From assembly GCA_018650285.1 (NCBI GenBank), contig JABIGF010000015.1, positions 124,001-188,000 on the forward strand: DNA of 64,000 bases, given 5' to 3'. The position numbers were made by a program, and so were the translations under genes. Numbering within the stretch: position 1 is the first letter of the stretch; each line of letters starts with the position of its first letter. The notes under the pieces were generated by a model. It saw nothing but the letters and a program-made list of their open reading frames with translations, was not told the origin of the DNA and ran no database searches. Below, one piece after another: positions 1 to 10,070 of this stretch. Origin of the DNA: Methanobacteriota archaeon (GTDB lineage Archaea > Thermoplasmatota > Poseidoniia > Poseidoniales > Thalassarchaeaceae).

Positions 1-1
1 T

Positions 2-1459
2 CGCTCAACGGACCCACTAAAGGCAGATACTGATGGTGATGGGCTCAAAGATGGAATTGAAGTAATGGGCTGGAATATTCTAGTTGTCAGCCGAGGTGTT
101 CACCACGTCCTAGTAACATCGGATCCAGGTGACGTCGATACTGATGATGACGGACTTACTGATTGGAGAGAGTTTGGTGAAACTTTCACTAACGCTTCAA
201 ACAAAGATACTGACAGTGATGGATTGGAAGATTATGTTGAGGCAATTGATGGTTTTCAATGGCAAGGGGAACAATACTTTACCAACGCAAGTATGTTTGA
301 TACCGATATTGATGGACTAGAAGATGGTGAAGAAGTGGTCATGGGATTGGACAACTATGTCACTCACGCAAATGATTCTGATTCTGATGATGATGGCCTA
401 AAGGATGGGAATGAAGTCCTATACATCCCTCGCCCTTGGCAAGCAGCAACCAATCCGCTCGTAAATGATACTGACCAAGATGGAATGTTAGATGGATGGG
501 AAATGCAAGTTCAATCCGCAATGGATAATACAAACTCACACAGCCTTTGGGTTACTACAAACAACTGGCAACCACCTGGTTGCGATGATGTTGGATGCAC
601 ACGAGGGCCAGGAGGATGGTTGTGGAACAACTGGATTCAAGGATTCCAATCTGGTGCAGATATGAACAATGACGGTGAACCTGACCCCAAGTATTTCTTG
701 TGGGAAATGAACCTTACAGATTTCTCACTACCTCAAACAGGTGGACGCTGGGCTCTTGACCCTGCTATGGGTTCCCTAGCCGATTCTGACTACGACATTG
801 ACAACGATTCGTTAGCAAATGACTTGGAGGGCCCAGATAGGTGGGATACTAACCCTGTCAACGATGATACAGACTCTGACAAACTACCAGATGGCTGGGA
901 AGTAAAGTATAGTGCTCAAGCAATCTCTGAAGGTCTTGTAGACAACCTCACACTTGAAAATCTGGGTGCTAGGGGTCCGATGGACCCTGCGCTTGACGAC
1001 AGCGACATGGATGGCATCAAAGATGGTGACGAAGACTTTGACCGAGACGGTTTGAATAGAACTGCCGAACTGAATCGGTTCTGCCCGGGATGGAATGACC
1101 CTACTTCCTCGCTTTGCCACATTGACCCAAATGACCCAGATGGTGCAAAATTCTACAATGATTTGGAAAATTATACCAATTATGAAGAGATGCTGAATGG
1201 AACTAATCCTGTTTACAATGATACTGACTTTGACAGTCTTGAAGATGGACCTGAAGTATACCATATGGATTCTGACGGCGATTCAATGTTTGACGGCTGG
1301 GAGTATTACTTCCGGTTTGACCCATTTGACGGCGCTGATGCAAAGATGGATGTTGATGGTGATGGATACGACAACGACTGTGAGCACAAATGGCACACGA
1401 ACCCTAAGGAAGGAAACAGTTTCCCAGGGCAAGGGCAACATTGTGACCAGTGGGCTTGA
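2..1459 (+). CDS. Secreted/surface protein with TSP3-type Asp-rich calcium-binding-like repeats (5' truncated by window edge)
   Basis: Frame 2 is open from the window start (RSTDPLKADTDGDGLKDGIEVMG...), so the tracked Met at 65 is internal. Repeated DTDxDGLxDGxE motifs. Confidence 0.85.
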   Translation, partial: RSTDPLKADTDGDGLKDGIEVMGWNILVVSRGVHHVLVTSDPGDVDTDDDGLTDWREFGETFTNASNKDTDSDGLEDYVEAIDGFQWQGEQYFTNASMFDTDIDGLEDGEEVVMGLDNYVTHANDSDSDDDGLKDGNEVLYIPRPWQAATNPLVNDTDQDGMLDGWEMQVQSAMDNTNSHSLWVTTNNWQPPGCDDVGCTRGPGGWLWNNWIQGFQSGADMNNDGEPDPKYFLWEMNLTDFSLPQTGGRWALDPAMGSLADSDYDIDNDSLANDLEGPDRWDTNPVNDDTDSDKLPDGWEVKYSAQAISEGLVDNLTLENLGARGPMDPALDDSDMDGIKDGDEDFDRDGLNRTAELNRFCPGWNDPTSSLCHIDPNDPDGAKFYNDLENYTNYEEMLNGTNPVYNDTDFDSLEDGPEVYHMDSDGDSMFDGWEYYFRFDPFDGADAKMDVDGDGYDNDCEHKWHTNPKEGNSFPGQGQHCDQWA

Positions 1460-1524
1460 GTAATCAATTACCTCTACAACTGAGCACTTTGCGTTAGACT
1501 TGATAGTATAGAGTCTCGTGACAA

Positions 1525-3177
1525 TTGATTATGAAGATGCGAATCGGGTGGGTTACCCTACTCATCACATCGTTCATTCTCGCATCAATGCCTGCAACAG
1601 TCTCACAAAATAGTTCAAACCTAGAATCTACGCCACCACCCTCTCTCAGCGATAACAACCCTCAACCTACGCTTCTTATCCAAGCTGAAAATGGGGCACT
1701 ATACAGTGACAACATCTCATTAAATGGAACTGTATGGGATGATACCTTCCCCACCCAACTAATTTGGCAATTGGAAAACCAAGGAGATATTGTATCTCAA
1801 GGTTCTGCCTTGAATTCATTGATTGAAAATCTGACTTGGCCAGACCCATCAACGAAATCGTGGTCATTCAATATTCAACTTAACAATAGTGAAATTACAA
1901 ACTGTGCTTGTACTCTAACCGTTGCAGTGATAGATTCTGAACAACAAATTACAGAGGAACATCTTTTGTTATTCATTAATCAAGACGGTACAGCACTTCC
2001 CCCACATCTGATTATTATTGATCCCGAAATGGGGATTGATTGGCGTGGAGACATGAATATCGCAGGGGTTGCTGTTAGCCCCGTTGGTTACCAACCAACT
2101 CTAGAATGGTCGGCAATTAGGTCAAATCAGGCCAATCATTTTTGCAATCGAGGAGTATTATCTCAGTTCATTAGTGTAGAGTCCTGGAATTCAAATGGGA
2201 TATCATATTCAGATAGTGAAACTTTCAACATTGAAATTCAGAGTTCACAATATGATGATGGATGGTGGTTATTTGTTGTACGAGCAGGAGATAACTCTGG
2301 AAACTATTCCTCAACAGCATGCACCGCCATTGCTTTACACAATCAACGCCCAATCGCCATACTAAGTGGTACTTCAGAAGTAAATGAATCTGAGTTGGCT
2401 CGATTCGATGCTAGCAATTCCGATGACCCTGTTTGGGGGAAGGATGGATTGAGGTTCACCTTCATAATGAGAATTGTTGGTGAAACAAATCCACCAATGG
2501 TTTATGATTTGGGAACTGAAAAAAGTTGGAACTGGTATGCAAATCAGTCCGGGACTTTTGATGTCATGGTCCTTGTCACAGATACATCTGGATTATCAAA
2601 CAGCACCAATATCACATTGATTGTAAACAATATCAAACCAGTAGCAACTGCAAGTATTGAAGGTATTTCATTTGACACTAATGAGGTTATTAAATTGCCA
2701 GATGAATCAATTTGGACTGTGGATGCATCGGCTAGCCAAGATAGTGAGAATGACCTAGGAGGGCTGTCCTATGTCTGGTATGTTGATGGCGAACCAGTAT
2801 CTCTTGGCAGGGAGCAAATAATGAGAAGAGTGTGGATAAAAGATGAATCACGGGTCCACCTAATTACTCTCAGTGTGACTGATGATGATGGCGACTCTGA
2901 TTTCATTGAAGTTTTGGTTGGAATTGAAGGAACTCAATCAGACCCCGATTGGACTGAACCTCTAACCCTTACAGAATCGATGATTTCATCGGTCGGTGGG
3001 GAAATGAATATGATGTTTATTTTCATGGTTGTATTGGTACTATTATCTCTAATAACATTGAAAATTACACGAGATAGTAGAGAAAGCGATATCCCCAAGT
3101 GGATTCCTAAACTTTCTAGAGAAAATAGAGAAGATGAGGCTGTTGATGCTGATTTTGACAACGATGAATTAGACTGA
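1525..3177 (+). CDS. Secreted protein with PKD/Ig-like domains and a C-terminal TM helix
   Basis: N-terminal signal-like segment (MRIGWVTLLITSFILASMPA), C-terminal hydrophobic helix (MMFIFMVVLVLLSLITL) and charged tail. Start is TTG 1525 or ATG 1531. Confidence 0.75.
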   Translation: MIMKMRIGWVTLLITSFILASMPATVSQNSSNLESTPPPSLSDNNPQPTLLIQAENGALYSDNISLNGTVWDDTFPTQLIWQLENQGDIVSQGSALNSLIENLTWPDPSTKSWSFNIQLNNSEITNCACTLTVAVIDSEQQITEEHLLLFINQDGTALPPHLIIIDPEMGIDWRGDMNIAGVAVSPVGYQPTLEWSAIRSNQANHFCNRGVLSQFISVESWNSNGISYSDSETFNIEIQSSQYDDGWWLFVVRAGDNSGNYSSTACTAIALHNQRPIAILSGTSEVNESELARFDASNSDDPVWGKDGLRFTFIMRIVGETNPPMVYDLGTEKSWNWYANQSGTFDVMVLVTDTSGLSNSTNITLIVNNIKPVATASIEGISFDTNEVIKLPDESIWTVDASASQDSENDLGGLSYVWYVDGEPVSLGREQIMRRVWIKDESRVHLITLSVTDDDGDSDFIEVLVGIEGTQSDPDWTEPLTLTESMISSVGGEMNMMFIFMVVLVLLSLITLKITRDSRESDIPKWIPKLSRENREDEAVDADFDNDELD

Positions 3178-3210
3178 ATGCTAAATAAGAGTCGGGCTTG
3201 ACGGTGTAAT

Positions 3211-4575
3211 ATGTTTGAGGGGCATGGCTTGGACCTATCCCAAACTCCTGACCACCCAACCATAGATGAATTGCGCTCCCGTCAATTAAAAATAGCCAAT
3301 GTTGTGGAAAACGATTCACTATTGATCATCGTCAATAACCCTGAGTCAATTCGTAGTGCGGATGTAGAATACCCTTACCGAGCTTCTTCGGATATGCTCT
3401 ATTTTGTAGGATGGAGTAAACCTGACGCCGTTTTTTGTATCTCAAATCGTGGAGGTGAAATGAAATCATTATTGTTCATCCCTCCGCGTGATACATTGAA
3501 AGAAACATGGACTGGACTGCGTATTGGATTGGATGAAGCGACAAATCAATTCCCAATTGATAGGGCAGAATCAATTGAAGATATTACTGATATTCTTGCA
3601 TCTGAGTTAGAAAAAAGCACTAATGTTTACCACCAACGAGGGCTATCTGATATTGTAGACAGAGTTGTTGATGATGCATTGTTAGAAACTAGTAGAATGC
3701 GCCAGCGTACTGGGTTTGGGCCAGCAAATCTTTGCGACCCTCGGCCGGTTATCGCAGAACTAAGACTAATGAAATCAGAAACAGAGATTGCGCTGATGCG
3801 TCATTCCTGCAGAATTGGTTCTGCCGCCCATATTGAGTCCATGCAACAAGCATTTTCTGGAATGGCAGAATATCAAATTCAAGCAGTGATTGAAGGCTGT
3901 TTCATCCACAATGGAAGCCAATGGTCGTATCCAAGTATTGTAGGTGGTGGAGACAACGCAACAATTCTACATTATAATGAAAATAATTCGCCCGTAAATG
4001 ATGGTGAATTGGTACTCATTGATGCTGGGTGTGAAATTGCCGGATATGCAAGCGACATTACTAGAACATGGCCGATAAATGGCAAGTTCACCGAAGCACA
4101 AGCAATCCTATACCAACTCGTACTTGATTCACAAATGGCAGCAATATCAATGTGTAAACCAGGCGCAACATTTGACGACCCGCACAACGCTGCAAAAAAA
4201 GTTCTAGCACAAGGATTACTTGACCTTGGAATTATCTCTGGGCCGACATTAGAAGAGGCTATGTCAAGTGAACAACTTGGTACTTACTTCATGCACCGAA
4301 CAAGTCATTGGATAGGTTTGGATGTCCACGATGTGGGAGTATATGCGCCAGATGATACACCTCGAATACTTGAATCTGGGATGGTATTAACAATTGAACC
4401 GGGTCTATACTTTGGAGCTTGGCGACCAGATGTAGATATTGATGAAAAGTGGGCTGGAATTGGTATTCGCATTGAAGATGATGTGTTAATTACCGAAAAT
4501 GGATGCGATGTTCTATCTGATGATTGCCCGAAAACCATAGCAGATTTGGAATCAATTATTGGGTCCGCCGCTTAA
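3211..4575 (+). CDS. pepP: Xaa-Pro aminopeptidase (M24 family, AMP_N domain)
   Basis: LVLIDAGCEIAGYASDITRTWPINGKF, FMHRTSHWIGLDVHDVG and VLTIEPGLYF motifs. Confidence 0.9.
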   Translation: MFEGHGLDLSQTPDHPTIDELRSRQLKIANVVENDSLLIIVNNPESIRSADVEYPYRASSDMLYFVGWSKPDAVFCISNRGGEMKSLLFIPPRDTLKETWTGLRIGLDEATNQFPIDRAESIEDITDILASELEKSTNVYHQRGLSDIVDRVVDDALLETSRMRQRTGFGPANLCDPRPVIAELRLMKSETEIALMRHSCRIGSAAHIESMQQAFSGMAEYQIQAVIEGCFIHNGSQWSYPSIVGGGDNATILHYNENNSPVNDGELVLIDAGCEIAGYASDITRTWPINGKFTEAQAILYQLVLDSQMAAISMCKPGATFDDPHNAAKKVLAQGLLDLGIISGPTLEEAMSSEQLGTYFMHRTSHWIGLDVHDVGVYAPDDTPRILESGMVLTIEPGLYFGAWRPDVDIDEKWAGIGIRIEDDVLITENGCDVLSDDCPKTIADLESIIGSAA

Positions 4576-4594
4576 TATTACAGAAGGTGAGCCA

Positions 4595-5761
4595 TTGAAA
4601 AATTGGCAGGAAATTATTGAGGAGCAATCTCAATCTAATCCTCCTCGCCTCACTGTAGAAGATGCCATTATTCTCTATGACAAAGCAGATTTCAATTCAT
4701 TACGACAGGTTGCACTTCACCAAAGACGGCAATTTACTGATCCAAGTGAAGCGACCTATTTGATTGACAGAAACATCAACTATGGCAATGCATGCACTAT
4801 CAATTGCCAGTTCTGTTCCTTCTATAGACCGCCAGATACAGAGGGTGTATATCTTCAAACAAAAGAGCAAATTAGTGCCCGAATAAAGGAGTTAGAAGAC
4901 ATCGAAGGCAGTAGAATTCTAATGCAAGGAGGAGTAGACCCTGAATTACCAATTGAATGGTATGAAGAAATGTTGACATTTTTGAAAAGGAACCATCCAA
5001 GTATCCATTTAGATTGTTTTTCACCAATAGAAATTGAAGGTATTGCTAAAGTATGCGGCTTACCAACTATCGACATTCTAAAACGGCTACAAGCAGCAGG
5101 GATGCACGGATTACCTGGTGGGGGGGCAGAGATGCTAGTAGACGATGTCAGACTCGGTCTTTCTCCAAAGAAAGGTAGTGGGGAGAACTGGATAAAAGTG
5201 ATGGGTGAGGCACACTCACTCGGCCTTATTACCACTGCAACAAATGTTATTGGTTTTGGAGAAACAACTGCACACCGAATAGGACACATGGAAAAAATTA
5301 GAGAATTACAAGATAATTCAAATGAACAAGGATTCCAAGGTTTTACTGCATTTATTTCTTGGACTGTACAACTAGATAACAATACATTTGGCGAGAAAAG
5401 AAAACGCAACAATCAGGACAAAAAAGTTGGACCAGCAGAATATCTTCGTCATGTTGCAATTTCTCGCCTTTTCTTTGACAACATCACTCACATTCAAGCA
5501 TCGTGGCTTACAATGGGTATGGATGTAGCACAACTGGCTCTCTTTGGCGGTGCTGATGACATTGGTTCAACAATGATGGAAGAAAATGTAGTGTCTGCCG
5601 CAGGTACCACAAAGGTGCTATGCACCGAAAAAGAATTGCAATACGCAATCATTAGAGCAGGATTCAAGGCTAGAAGAAGAGATTCTGAATACAATCTTCT
5701 TGCAACACCCAACCTTGGTATTGATTCAGAATCTCTACCAGCACCACCGCCTAAGCAATAA
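4595..5761 (+). CDS. mqnC: Radical SAM protein of the MqnC/CofH family, likely cyclic dehypoxanthinyl futalosine synthase
   Basis: CTINCQFCSFYRPP (CxxxCxxC), RILMQGGVDPELPIEWYE, GLPGGGAEMLVDDVR. TTG 4595 has AAGGTGA upstream; the tracked start at 4559 overlaps pepP. Confidence 0.75.
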   Translation: MKNWQEIIEEQSQSNPPRLTVEDAIILYDKADFNSLRQVALHQRRQFTDPSEATYLIDRNINYGNACTINCQFCSFYRPPDTEGVYLQTKEQISARIKELEDIEGSRILMQGGVDPELPIEWYEEMLTFLKRNHPSIHLDCFSPIEIEGIAKVCGLPTIDILKRLQAAGMHGLPGGGAEMLVDDVRLGLSPKKGSGENWIKVMGEAHSLGLITTATNVIGFGETTAHRIGHMEKIRELQDNSNEQGFQGFTAFISWTVQLDNNTFGEKRKRNNQDKKVGPAEYLRHVAISRLFFDNITHIQASWLTMGMDVAQLALFGGADDIGSTMMEENVVSAAGTTKVLCTEKELQYAIIRAGFKARRRDSEYNLLATPNLGIDSESLPAPPPKQ

Positions 5762-5765
5762 TTCA

Positions 5766-8700
5766 TCAATCATCAATTACTGCTGCTTCCTCTTCTCTAA
5801 CCAAAATAGTTTGATTGTCAACTCGCTGAATAATTGAAAGAACAGGTTCCCCAACCGAATCATCGCTGACAAAGATGGGCTGGCCAAGGTCTACAAAGTT
5901 AGGCCCTACTAGAGATGTGTTTTCATAATATACCACCCAAATAAGAGCACGAATATTCGGATTATTGCTGGTTTCAGTATATTGTTGACCATCCCATAAT
6001 CCTTGGTATAACACCTCATTTTGTCCAGCCCAATTAACCCAATTAGTGATGTCAAATAACCACGGTTCAACATCTAAGCCAGGGCACCATCCAGCTCTGC
6101 CAAATGGCCATGAACCCAATTGATTTGCAACCGTGCCCATGTCAACAGTCTTCTGGCACCCTTCTTTATCGCTTGATAATGAGCCATTCCCTGCCATAGG
6201 GAAATCATGAGTCACATCGTTACCATTCAACTCAAAGAAGTGTTCATGATTACAAAATTCTGCACAATTATTTGGGTCATTGCCAAATCCATGGCCTGTC
6301 ACGATAGCTGCGATCTCAACTTTATCCCACTGTGTTGTAGTATTGATATCGTATCTTCTATCATGAGCAGATTCATTGTTGTAATTACTATTGAAATAGC
6401 CACCAGTAAAAGCGACTTCTCCATGAGTAGGCCTTAACCCATCATCATCCCAATTAGAAAACATAAGAGTGGCATTCAACCAACCGCCGTTTGCACCTTG
6501 ATAGGTGAAGTTCCTCAAACCACCATCTTTGATCATCCAAAGAAGAGGGGATATGTCAGTAACCCAACGACCCTCGCGACCATAGGTCGTAATGTAACGA
6601 ACAAATTCGGTCCCGCAACTAGAATTAGAACCTTCATCGCAGATTTTCAAATAATGTAGGTAATCCCACTCATGGCAACCGCCATATCTATCTGCAGAAC
6701 CATCACCATCATCATCAATGCCATATCTATCCCTATGTTCACTACAGGAATGTTCGAGATATACTTCCAACGTATTGAATGTTGACATCACTGAAGCGCT
6801 AGGGAGAGTTGCCGAGCCATGAGTGGTGTACCCACCACTCCAACCACCTGAATGACGGTCACCAGCAAAAATATCTACCGTAGTGATGCCAGGGTCTTCA
6901 CTTCTTTTCTCCACAAAGAATTCTTCATTCCACATTCCAGCCTCATTAGCAATGTAATCAAATCTATATTCGGGCTGTGATTGAAGGGTTCTAGCCCAAT
7001 TGTAGAGAGAACCAATTTCCCGCCACTGTTGGAATCGATCTATCCCATAGTAGAATTTCCCCCAAGACTGGATGACACCACCCAAACCACCACCAATTGA
7101 ACCGGCTTGCTGGTTAACAAAATGCACATTTTCATCAATCCAAAGTTGTTTTTCAGATGATTGGCTACCTCTGTAATTGTTAACTCTCCCTGCCATCAAA
7201 TCAACATCATTCTGCCAATCGCTATCATAGGAGCCAAAGAAAATATGACCGTTTTCAGGCATGTCACTCAAGAGGTCTCCTACATTTTGATTCCATAATG
7301 AATTCATGTAAGAATTGGAACTTTGAAGGAAAATAAACAGGTATGAACTGTTGCCATCCCATTGAGTTGAAAACTGCCAATTACCATCATATTTTGTGGC
7401 GAAATTAAAGTTTGACGCTACACCATATCTACTAGTTGAATATGGGCCTGCATCCCATGGGATTGGATACTGAATTACTGCGCAACCCAAACCATCTACA
7501 GTCCATCTATCGGGACTACTAGGGCACTGGTCAATGTTTGCAAATACGCCATCATCATCTAAGTCAGCACATCCTTGTTCATTGACATCAAGACCTGTGG
7601 GCGTACCTTGGCAGAGATCCATGTCGTCCATCACCCCGTCACCATCATCGTCCCATTCATAGGCAGCACAACCATATTCATTGACCGTGAAATTAGCCAA
7701 TGTATCAGGGCAAGAATCATTCAAATCTGGCACCATGTCATTATCATCATCATCATCTTCGTCGCTATCACGACAACCATCTGAATCTTTGTCATTTGAA
7801 GAATCCGGAATCCATCCAATAACGCCATTCGGACAACTATCAACGCCATCTAAAATTGTGTCATTATCATCATCTAAATCAGCATCCAAATCACGACAAC
7901 CATCACGGTCATAATCAGTAACAAAGTTAGACACCCATCCATAAGGCGAGTCAAGACAGGAATCTTCAGAATCTATTATTGAGTCACCATCATCATCTGA
8001 ATCTTCTGTTTCATCCCTACAACCGTCACTATCTTTGTCTGATGCAGGTGTTGAAAGCCAACCCAACTCTCCCTTTTGGCACTCATCAAGAGTATCGCCC
8101 AAACCATCGTTATCATCATCTAAATCCTCTGAAAGATCATAACAACCATCTGCATCATAGTCTGTTGTTTGAGAAGATGAAAAAGATTCACCATCGGGGC
8201 AAGTGTCATTTTCGTCAGGAATACCATCTCCATCTTCATCAGAAACGGGCTCTACTAATGGGTTGAATGTCACCAATGAACTCTGTTGTGAACTAGAGTA
8301 TCTACCGCAATTTGCGGCAACATGGCCACTACTAGTTTCGGACAACTCACCCAACGGAATTGAGAACATTCCACTTGAAGAATCGTAATTTATCGTTGTA
8401 ACTACTCCTCCACCCACCCATGTAAAATTCAATTGACAAGTTTCCAAATAGGTGTGAGAAATTTGACCTGTGACAGAAGTTTCTTCTTCGACCTCAAACC
8501 ATATTTCGTTACGCCAAAGAGTAATTTGCACATCTGATTCACTAGGAGGAATAACTGTGAAATTCTTGGTTATTGTTTGAGAACTTTGTTCTAAATCATC
8601 AACAGCTGTAACTGAAACAGAGTATGCACCCGGTTCTAATCCACCCATTGAATATGAGAATAAGCCGTCTGCATCTGGTACTTCATAGACAGTACCCCAT

Positions 8701-8933
8701 GGAATAGAGAAAGCAATTGAAACTCTACCATCAGCAGGATATTCATCATCAACGACCCCACTAATTTCAACTGCTTGCCCATAAGAGATGTCAAAAACTT
8801 CATTCAATGTTATTGTTGGAGGGAGATTTACCTCATCAATTGGAACATTATCATCACTCGTAAATGGGATAGTACAACCGGAAAGTAGCATTGATGCTGT
8901 AAGCAGGAATGCTAGTAGCGCCTTCCGGTCCAT
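5766..8933 (-). CDS. Large lipoprotein with tandem Asp-rich TSP3-type repeats
   Basis: Lipobox-like N-terminus (LLAFLLTASMLLSGC), then repeated DxDSDGCRDxxEDxDDDxDxIxDxxDSCP units. Confidence 0.85.
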   Translation of the reverse strand: MDRKALLAFLLTASMLLSGCTIPFTSDDNVPIDEVNLPPTITLNEVFDISYGQAVEISGVVDDEYPADGRVSIAFSIPWGTVYEVPDADGLFSYSMGGLEPGAYSVSVTAVDDLEQSSQTITKNFTVIPPSESDVQITLWRNEIWFEVEEETSVTGQISHTYLETCQLNFTWVGGGVVTTINYDSSSGMFSIPLGELSETSSGHVAANCGRYSSSQQSSLVTFNPLVEPVSDEDGDGIPDENDTCPDGESFSSSQTTDYDADGCYDLSEDLDDDNDGLGDTLDECQKGELGWLSTPASDKDSDGCRDETEDSDDDGDSIIDSEDSCLDSPYGWVSNFVTDYDRDGCRDLDADLDDDNDTILDGVDSCPNGVIGWIPDSSNDKDSDGCRDSDEDDDDDNDMVPDLNDSCPDTLANFTVNEYGCAAYEWDDDGDGVMDDMDLCQGTPTGLDVNEQGCADLDDDGVFANIDQCPSSPDRWTVDGLGCAVIQYPIPWDAGPYSTSRYGVASNFNFATKYDGNWQFSTQWDGNSSYLFIFLQSSNSYMNSLWNQNVGDLLSDMPENGHIFFGSYDSDWQNDVDLMAGRVNNYRGSQSSEKQLWIDENVHFVNQQAGSIGGGLGGVIQSWGKFYYGIDRFQQWREIGSLYNWARTLQSQPEYRFDYIANEAGMWNEEFFVEKRSEDPGITTVDIFAGDRHSGGWSGGYTTHGSATLPSASVMSTFNTLEVYLEHSCSEHRDRYGIDDDGDGSADRYGGCHEWDYLHYLKICDEGSNSSCGTEFVRYITTYGREGRWVTDISPLLWMIKDGGLRNFTYQGANGGWLNATLMFSNWDDDGLRPTHGEVAFTGGYFNSNYNNESAHDRRYDINTTTQWDKVEIAAIVTGHGFGNDPNNCAEFCNHEHFFELNGNDVTHDFPMAGNGSLSSDKEGCQKTVDMGTVANQLGSWPFGRAGWCPGLDVEPWLFDITNWVNWAGQNEVLYQGLWDGQQYTETSNNPNIRALIWVVYYENTSLVGPNFVDLGQPIFVSDDSVGEPVLSIIQRVDNQTILVREEEAAVIDD
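7480..8260 (-). repeat. Coding tandem repeat of ~39-aa Asp/Cys units in the 1055-aa lipoprotein
   Basis: Aligned by eye: DYDADGCYDLSEDLDDDNDGLGDTLDECQKGELGWL / DKDSDGCRDETEDSDDDGDSIIDSEDSCLDSPYGWV / DYDRDGCRDLDADLDDDNDTILDGVDSCPNGVIGWI / DKDSDGCRDSDEDDDDDNDMVPDLNDSCPDT. Confidence 0.85.
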
Positions 8934-8987
8934 GTATTTCCGATACCCTACTATGCCAAAGAGTTTGGTTTGAAAATCAACTTACAA

Positions 8988-10070
8988 TCAGGTAGATTCA
9001 AGACGACCGGAATCGGCCAACAAATGAGGCACTGAATGAGATTTTCCCGATTTGACATTCAATTTTTCCACCCAATAAAGTGGGCGCCGGCCCTTGATAA
9101 CAAACTTGAGAACAAGTTCCCAATTAATGTTAACATAACCACCATATTCGCACCCTGGCCACGGCCCTTCAGGAGTTTCCAATTCATGCTTAGTGCCGGA
9201 TTCAATATCTTTTTTGGGTCCAGAAACTTGTATCCTCATTGGTTCTTGGAAAAGACGTGCCGGACCCCGCCCAACAACCATTGGTGTTGTCTCACCAATA
9301 CCTGAGCCATCATCAGCCACCGGCATCCAACCATCTGGCAAAGGAGTTGAGAGACCCACAGGAGGTCGCCCCATTAAATTGCCAATATGTGCCGCCATCA
9401 TTGCATTCCGATGCGGAGGAAGTAAACCAACTCTGACTTGACCGGTTATTTTTGATTTAGATAAAGAATTTGACAATTCAACAATAACTGATACCGGCCC
9501 TTCAGCAAAGGCTGAATCAACCTTGATTCTAGGAGAGGATGGGGGATTATCTTTGAACCGATGTTGCCGACGAATATCTTCAACATTGGCAACGACACGT
9601 AAAATAAGAGGAATCACTACAAAAGGTGCAGCCATGACAAACATGATTGGATAATCAAGTAATCCAATATTGATACTCCCTGCAAATGCTTCTGACATTA
9701 TACCCCAACGAATCAATACAGGTTCTAGAACGTGAAGAACAATTGCAAGAATCAAAATCATAACGCCATATGGGATCAATTTTCTGGCAATAGAATGTAA
9801 CGGATGAGGAGATAATGCCCATCCTGAGCGAGTGGCTAGAAGATTTTGGGTGGCGCTAGATGAATCAACTTCCTCCACCAATTTGGACCCTTTTGGCACT
9901 TCATTAACAAGTTCGCGACGGATGAACCAACCATTATCATCACCAATTGACAATGATGTATCATCACTTTTTGAAGGCCAGTGAACAACTGTTTCCTTCA
10001 TTTCACTAGGTATGTGAGATGGGGCATCAAATGGAGGGAATCTCATCCGCAAATGTGTCCATTTTGCCAT
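8988..10070 (-). CDS. Membrane protein of unknown function (about 2 TM helices)
   Basis: Long ORF with two hydrophobic segments (LIPYGVMILILAIVLHVL, YPIMFVMAAPFVVIPLIL); abuts the downstream end of the GGR gene. Confidence 0.65.
   Translation of the reverse strand: MAKWTHLRMRFPPFDAPSHIPSEMKETVVHWPSKSDDTSLSIGDDNGWFIRRELVNEVPKGSKLVEEVDSSSATQNLLATRSGWALSPHPLHSIARKLIPYGVMILILAIVLHVLEPVLIRWGIMSEAFAGSINIGLLDYPIMFVMAAPFVVIPLILRVVANVEDIRRQHRFKDNPPSSPRIKVDSAFAEGPVSVIVELSNSLSKSKITGQVRVGLLPPHRNAMMAAHIGNLMGRPPVGLSTPLPDGWMPVADDGSGIGETTPMVVGRGPARLFQEPMRIQVSGPKKDIESGTKHELETPEGPWPGCEYGGYVNINWELVLKFVIKGRRPLYWVEKLNVKSGKSHSVPHLLADSGRLEST

Noticed and set aside
7480-8260. Tandem repeats as a possible CRISPR array
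   Set aside because: Repeats are in-frame coding units of a TSP3-like domain without conserved direct-repeat/spacer structure.
7575-8388. Plus-strand ORFs rich in H, S and I opposite the lipoprotein repeats
   Set aside because: Antisense readings of Asp-codon repeats (GAT/GAC) give artificial long frames.
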